From the NCBI GenBank assembly GCA_963712955.1, contig CAVQKF010000013.1:186001-250000 (forward strand): a stretch of DNA of 64,000 bases. Reading direction: 5' to 3'. Of this stretch, positions 60,251 to 64,000 are shown one piece after another; position 1 is the first letter of the stretch, and every line of letters begins with the position of its first letter. The translations under genes and the position numbers were made by a program. The notes beneath the pieces are model-generated. The model was not told where the DNA came from. It made no database searches and saw only the letters and a program-made list of their open reading frames with translations. This DNA is from DATFVJ01 sp963712955 (GTDB taxonomy: Bacteria; Actinomycetota; Actinomycetes; Streptosporangiales; Streptosporangiaceae).

Positions 60251-62215
60251 CTAACGCCCGGGGCGGCGGACGGCAACGACAACGCCGCCCGGGAGGCCGG
60301 GGAATACGGTGAAAGCTGGCGAGCTGAACTGCGCTGGGGAGAACACCACCCGCTGCGAGTCATCGACAGGAGCCCAAACCCACCCGTCGCGCGTGCGGGA
60401 GAGGATGAACACGTCGATGGGGCCAAATGGCGTGTGGGCCGCTTCGCGGGCGAATTGCGCTGGGTCAGCGACCGCGGCGAGCCGCTTGAGAGCCGCGAAC
60501 CGGGAAAGCCACTCGGTGGTAGCGGCCGCCGCTGACTTATCCCCGCCGATAAAGCCTGGCCAGGCTACATAGGTAAACAGCTGCTCTTGCTCGGTCAGCG
60601 TGACCGGCATGGCGTGCGGCCCGAGCACCGACGTGACGTCGGCCACGATCGGATCAACAGGAAACCAAGGCTCGCGCTGACCGCGCGGGCCGAACTTCGG
60701 ATACGCGCCGTCTGCCAGTGGCCAGCCGAACGCCACGCTCGTCCCATTCGGCGTGCCTGTCACCGCGGGACGGTAGGGGTACCACGACGTGGTGGGAGCG
60801 CCGGGCATCCACTGTTGCCAGAGGCTGACGCCTGCCCACGCAGCCAGCACAAAGATCGCCAGAGCAGGCATCCGGTGCACTGGGGCGGAAGCCGCGCCCA
60901 AGCGTCGCATTACAGCAGGCACCGCTTGCGCGATGGTCAAGATTCCCGCCACAGCAAACACGTCTTCGGTCAGGCGTGGCGCGTAGTACATCGCGCCTGT
61001 GTGTCCTGTGGCACTGAAAGCAAACATCAGGAGCAGGCGGTACAGGTACGCGCTCGCCGCCAGCAATGTAAGCGGCACTGCCCACCACACACGGCGCCAG
61101 TACCACGCCAGCCCGGCAAGCCCGGCCAGCTCCAGTACTCCGAGCGGTGTCATGGCCAGGAACGGCAGCGGGCTCGCCGCGATCCCCTCCTGCTGGAAGA
61201 GGTCTGCTTGCTGCTGCAGGCCGTGCATCAGCGCCCAGGCCGCATACGGCACGAGATACCAGGCGCTCACCAACCCGGTGACGAGCAGGGTCAGGACCAC
61301 GTGCCGGGTATAGGCCGCGCGCTGGTGGCTGGCGCGCCAGGTTATGACCACGAGGGCCGCGAGGCCGAATACCGCGAACAACAGGTAACCCCAGTACATG
61401 GTCAGGCAGAGACCGCCAATCACGCCTGCGGGCAGCCAGTGAAGCCGACCCTTCGGCGGTTGCCCGAACGCGGCAAGCGCCCACGGTGCCAGTACCGCCA
61501 AGGTGATCAACTCATACGACTTATCGGGCCACGGCACGATCAGCAGTGCCGGGATCGCGACCGCAAGCGCGACTGGCCCGGGTAACAGCCGCCGCCACAG
61601 CAGGTAACCCGCGATGAGTGAGGCCGCCACCGTGACAGCCTCGGCCGGGCCGAGCAGCTTCCAGGCTGGCATGTGCACGAGCGCCGCGGTCCGCCCCACG
61701 AGCCACGGGAACAGGGGCGGGTAGTCCGAGGGCACGGACGGCACAATCCCGTCGCTGCTGTGCCAGGTGGTTACATAGCGTGTCGCCATCGCTGTCAGGC
61801 GCCCCGCGTCGCCCTGCAGCGCCGAGATACCGAACGGCGTCCCAGTCAGGGCCACGCGCATGGTGAACACGAGCCAACCGGCGAAGAGCCCCGCAGCAAC
61901 GCTGCTCACAACGTCGGCGCGAAGACGACGGGCACCAGCCGCCAGGACCGCGAGACACACGCCCCCCACAGCAATCGGGACCAGTGCGCCACGAAGATGG
62001 AACGGGTCGAGCCCGGCGACCGCAGGCAACGCGAAAGCGGCGGGCAGGCACACCAGCCAGACGAGGACAGCTATCCAAGCGGAAGTGATCGACCGTCCGC
62101 TTCCCTCGGACTCGGTCGTGGCGGTTGCGTGGTTAGCTTGCCGTGAACCCGCCGTGACATGAGGAGGAATTGCCGATACAGCGCTCTGCTCTGGAAGCAT
62201 CACGGAGTGTACCAT
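60251..62215 (-). CDS. AftA-like arabinofuranosyltransferase (GT85, GT-C membrane enzyme)
   Basis: A 654-residue membrane protein with about 12-13 hydrophobic segments. The periplasmic loop LQGDAGRLTAMATRYVTTW followed by SDYPPLFPWLVGRTAALV and PAWKLLGPAEAV matches the conserved loop of galactan arabinofuranosyltransferase AftA (FYPPxWFWxxGR...PAWE). The C-terminal extracytoplasmic domain has FGPIDVFILSRTRDGWVWAP. AftA adds the first arabinose from decaprenyl-phosphoryl-arabinose to galactan. The identity is from pattern only; a relative using another polyprenyl-linked sugar is possible. ATG 62215 is the best guess (ATG 62200 also possible). Confidence 0.6.
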   Translation of the reverse strand: MVHSVMLPEQSAVSAIPPHVTAGSRQANHATATTESEGSGRSITSAWIAVLVWLVCLPAAFALPAVAGLDPFHLRGALVPIAVGGVCLAVLAAGARRLRADVVSSVAAGLFAGWLVFTMRVALTGTPFGISALQGDAGRLTAMATRYVTTWHSSDGIVPSVPSDYPPLFPWLVGRTAALVHMPAWKLLGPAEAVTVAASLIAGYLLWRRLLPGPVALAVAIPALLIVPWPDKSYELITLAVLAPWALAAFGQPPKGRLHWLPAGVIGGLCLTMYWGYLLFAVFGLAALVVITWRASHQRAAYTRHVVLTLLVTGLVSAWYLVPYAAWALMHGLQQQADLFQQEGIAASPLPFLAMTPLGVLELAGLAGLAWYWRRVWWAVPLTLLAASAYLYRLLLMFAFSATGHTGAMYYAPRLTEDVFAVAGILTIAQAVPAVMRRLGAASAPVHRMPALAIFVLAAWAGVSLWQQWMPGAPTTSWYPYRPAVTGTPNGTSVAFGWPLADGAYPKFGPRGQREPWFPVDPIVADVTSVLGPHAMPVTLTEQEQLFTYVAWPGFIGGDKSAAAATTEWLSRFAALKRLAAVADPAQFAREAAHTPFGPIDVFILSRTRDGWVWAPVDDSQRVVFSPAQFSSPAFTVFPGLPGGVVVAVRRPGR

Positions 62216-62637
62216 ACCGCCACCCAGACCGCCCGGGGCCGGGGGTTCCACCGAGCCTGGACCGGCCCCGGCAGGCCGACCATGGCGAGCTCCTCGGCGG
62301 TGATGAGCGCTGCCTTTGGCCGGAGGGATCGGCTCGGTCACCGGTACACCGGTTCGGCCTTCCCTGGCCGCTTCAGCGCGTACGGGACGGTCACGCCTTG
62401 CGCGTTCGGGACGCCGACCGGTACGGGGCCTGCCTCCCGGGTATGAACATGATCGCGCCTGACTTACCGCCGATATTGTGTCGTAACGACCGGATGGTGC
62501 GCGCCGACTACCCGCACCGCCGCCCCGCGGCGGGAGTGTTGCAGCAAATTCTGGGGATATGGTTTGATACGCGGGAACTCTTTGCGAAAACGGGGGTCAG
62601 AGCGTACTGTGCCGTTGCTTTTGGAGGGGCGTGCTGC
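62216..62637. other. 422-bp divergent intergenic region
   Basis: Lies between the AftA-like gene (minus) and the last glycosyltransferase (plus). No gene is supported. AT-richer patches at 62460-62620 (for example CAAATTCTGGGGATATGGTT near 62545) probably hold promoters. Confidence 0.4.
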
Positions 62638-64000
62638 GTGGCGAAGCTGAGCGTTGTCGTTCCGTTCTGCAACGTCGAGCCGTACCTCAAGGCAGCACTG
62701 GACTCGGTCGCTACCCAGTCGCTGCGCGACGTGGAAGTCGTAATGGTGGACGACGGCTCCACCGACGGCAGTGCGATCATCGCGAAGACGTATGCTGCGC
62801 GCGACCCGCGGTTCCGGCTGACCCAGCAGGACAATCAGGGCCCCGGGCCCGCCCGGAACACCGGAGTGCGGCTTGCGAGTGGGAAATACCTCGCCTTCCT
62901 CGACGGCGACGATCTGCTGGCCCCGCACGCCTATGAGCTGCTCGTCGGATCGCTGGAGAAGACAGGCTCTGATATCGCCTGCGGCGGCGTCCTGCGGTTC
63001 AACCCGGCCGCCATCTGGGCCTCACCTGCGCACAGAGAGATATTCAACGCGACAGTGCAGCGCACGCACGCGTCCCGCTATCCGGTACTGCTGCAAGACC
63101 GCACGCCGTGGAACAAGGTGTTCCGCCGGTCGTTCTGGGACGCCAGCGGCCTAGAGTTTCCGCCTGGCCTCTACGAGGACGCCCCGCCCATGGTCCGCGC
63201 TCACGTGAAGGCGTCGTCCGTCGACGTGTTCCGCGACGTCGTCTACTACTGGCGGCTGCGGGAATCCGGTGAGCTGTCCACGACCCAGCGCACCGGCGAG
63301 CTGTCTAATGTCGAGGACCGGATGACCTCGCTGCGCACCATCGGCGGGTTTCTCGCAGCCAGTGCGCCCGCGCTGAAGGCACGCTACGACCGGTTCGCGC
63401 TCGACATCGACATTCCCGTACTGGCCAATGCGATTGAGCTGGCCAGTGACGGCGAGCGCCAGCGGATCATGGAGCTGGCTGCGGGCTACCTGCGTACCGT
63501 GGACGAGGAGGTGTACCCCCAGTTGGCTGCGATCAGGCGGCTTTACTGCTACCTGATGCGGGCCGGCATGCTTCCTGAGCTCCTTGAGGTCCTCAAGTTC
63601 TGGCGCCGCGGCCTTGGCGCCGACGCCCCAGTCGTGCGGCAGAGCGGACGCAGCCCGCGCTGGTATGTCCCTTACCCGTTCTTCCGCGACCCCGCGCGCG
63701 GCATCCCCGACGGTGTCTACGATGTCACCGACGAAATGACACTGAAAGCGCGCCTGGACGGGGTCACCTGGCACGAGGGCAAGCTGCGCATCGAAGGGCA
63801 CGCCTACATCCGGCGGCTTGACGCGCCCGCCGTCGCCGACACACGGATCCGGGTGGTGCTGCGCAACAGCAAGACCCGCCGCACCATCCGGCTGCCGGTG
63901 CAGCGGATCCACCGGCCGGATGTCACCGCGCGATCAGGCCAGGCCGGTCAGGCGGCGGCGTGCCACGACTGGTCCGGCTTCGCGGTGGAGGTCAGCCCGC
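62638..64000 (+). CDS. GT2 glycosyltransferase with C-terminal extension, runs off the window
   Basis: At least 454 codons, open at the window's end. The N-terminal GT-A domain has KLSVVVPFCNVEPYLKAALD, VMVDDGSTDGSAIIAKTYAA, GPGPARNTGVRLASGKYLAF and LDGDDLL. LLQDRTPWNKVFRRSFWDAS and LYEDAPPMVRAHVKA follow the teichoic-acid-type GT2 pattern. From about residue 340 a new region (YDVTDEMTLKARLDGVTWHE, GHAYIRRLDAP) begins, resembling the beta-rich linker before CDP-glycerol glycerophosphotransferase (TagF/TagB-like) domains in bifunctional actinobacterial enzymes. GTG 62638 has GGAGGGG 8 nt upstream. Confidence 0.88.
   Translation, partial: MAKLSVVVPFCNVEPYLKAALDSVATQSLRDVEVVMVDDGSTDGSAIIAKTYAARDPRFRLTQQDNQGPGPARNTGVRLASGKYLAFLDGDDLLAPHAYELLVGSLEKTGSDIACGGVLRFNPAAIWASPAHREIFNATVQRTHASRYPVLLQDRTPWNKVFRRSFWDASGLEFPPGLYEDAPPMVRAHVKASSVDVFRDVVYYWRLRESGELSTTQRTGELSNVEDRMTSLRTIGGFLAASAPALKARYDRFALDIDIPVLANAIELASDGERQRIMELAAGYLRTVDEEVYPQLAAIRRLYCYLMRAGMLPELLEVLKFWRRGLGADAPVVRQSGRSPRWYVPYPFFRDPARGIPDGVYDVTDEMTLKARLDGVTWHEGKLRIEGHAYIRRLDAPAVADTRIRVVLRNSKTRRTIRLPVQRIHRPDVTARSGQAGQAAACHDWSGFAVEVSP

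Noticed and set aside
1..64000. tRNA or rRNA genes
   Set aside because: No cloverleaf with a conserved TTCGANTC-type arm and CCA-side acceptor, and no rRNA core sequence, was recognised by eye; a tRNAscan/Rfam run would settle this.

Overview
The window is about 64 kb of very GC-rich DNA from an actinobacterium. Evidence: strong GC bias at third codon positions, many GTG/TTG starts, 4-base ATGA gene overlaps, and marker families (WhiB7, mycoredoxin, AdnAB, LLM F420-type oxidoreductase, DUF397/XRE pairs, MoeZ, mycosin-like protease, an AftA-like arabinofuranosyltransferase). I cannot name the genus. No rRNA, tRNA or CRISPR array was recognised.

Layout. (1) 1-6.5 kb is a graveyard of mobile DNA: an IstB remnant, an IS3 OrfA scrap, RicT/sigma-factor scraps, and a pair of large Tn554-like tyrosine recombinases. 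The first recombinase carries a 10-bp tandem duplication; the second is frameshifted and truncated. The element ends inside a Tat-signal gene fused to an S53-peptidase fragment. One intact secreted ricin-type lectin survives here. (2) 6.5-20.5 kb is a conserved actinobacterial core: DUF2064 protein, YgjP-type metallopeptidase, ThiF-like protein, ABC1 kinase, WhiB7 with its complete regulatory leader, TesB, UvrD2, mycoredoxin, ANTAR protein, LLM oxidoreductase and NudC. From memory, the order ABC1-whiB7-uvrD2-mrx1-nudC-adnB-adnA-AGT-like-moeZ-tetR-DUF3107-rhlE matches the Mycobacterium tuberculosis Rv3197-Rv3211 neighbourhood. (3) 20.5-29.7 kb interrupts that synteny with a decayed integrative-conjugative-type island. 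It holds an ATP-binding/XRE/DUF397 trio, a frameshifted replication-relaxation protein, a conjugal coupling ATPase broken by many frameshifts and a MITE, a membrane J-domain protein, and a hairpin plus iteron array. (4) 29.7-51.4 kb returns to the core: AdnB, AdnA, secreted protein, fructosamine kinase, LMW phosphatase, AGT-like protein, mycosin plus partner, MoeZ, alpha/beta hydrolase, Ku, TetR, DUF3107 and RhlE. (5) 51.5-64 kb is a cell-envelope glycan region: DUF2142 and DUF6020-like membrane proteins, methyltransferase, DUF2304, three GT2 glycosyltransferases, a flippase and the AftA-like transferase, with an ISAs1 remnant inserted.

Themes. DNA repair (UvrD2, AdnAB, Ku, AGT-like) and redox/antibiotic stress (WhiB7, mycoredoxin, NudC, MoeZ) are concentrated in the core block. 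The whiB7 leader shows a candidate autoregulated promoter, an upstream ORF, a 13-bp terminator and an alternative 9-bp pairing that would disrupt it. A second theme is repeat expansion: many arrays with a period divisible by three, most often exactly 18 bp, inside otherwise conserved genes and between genes.
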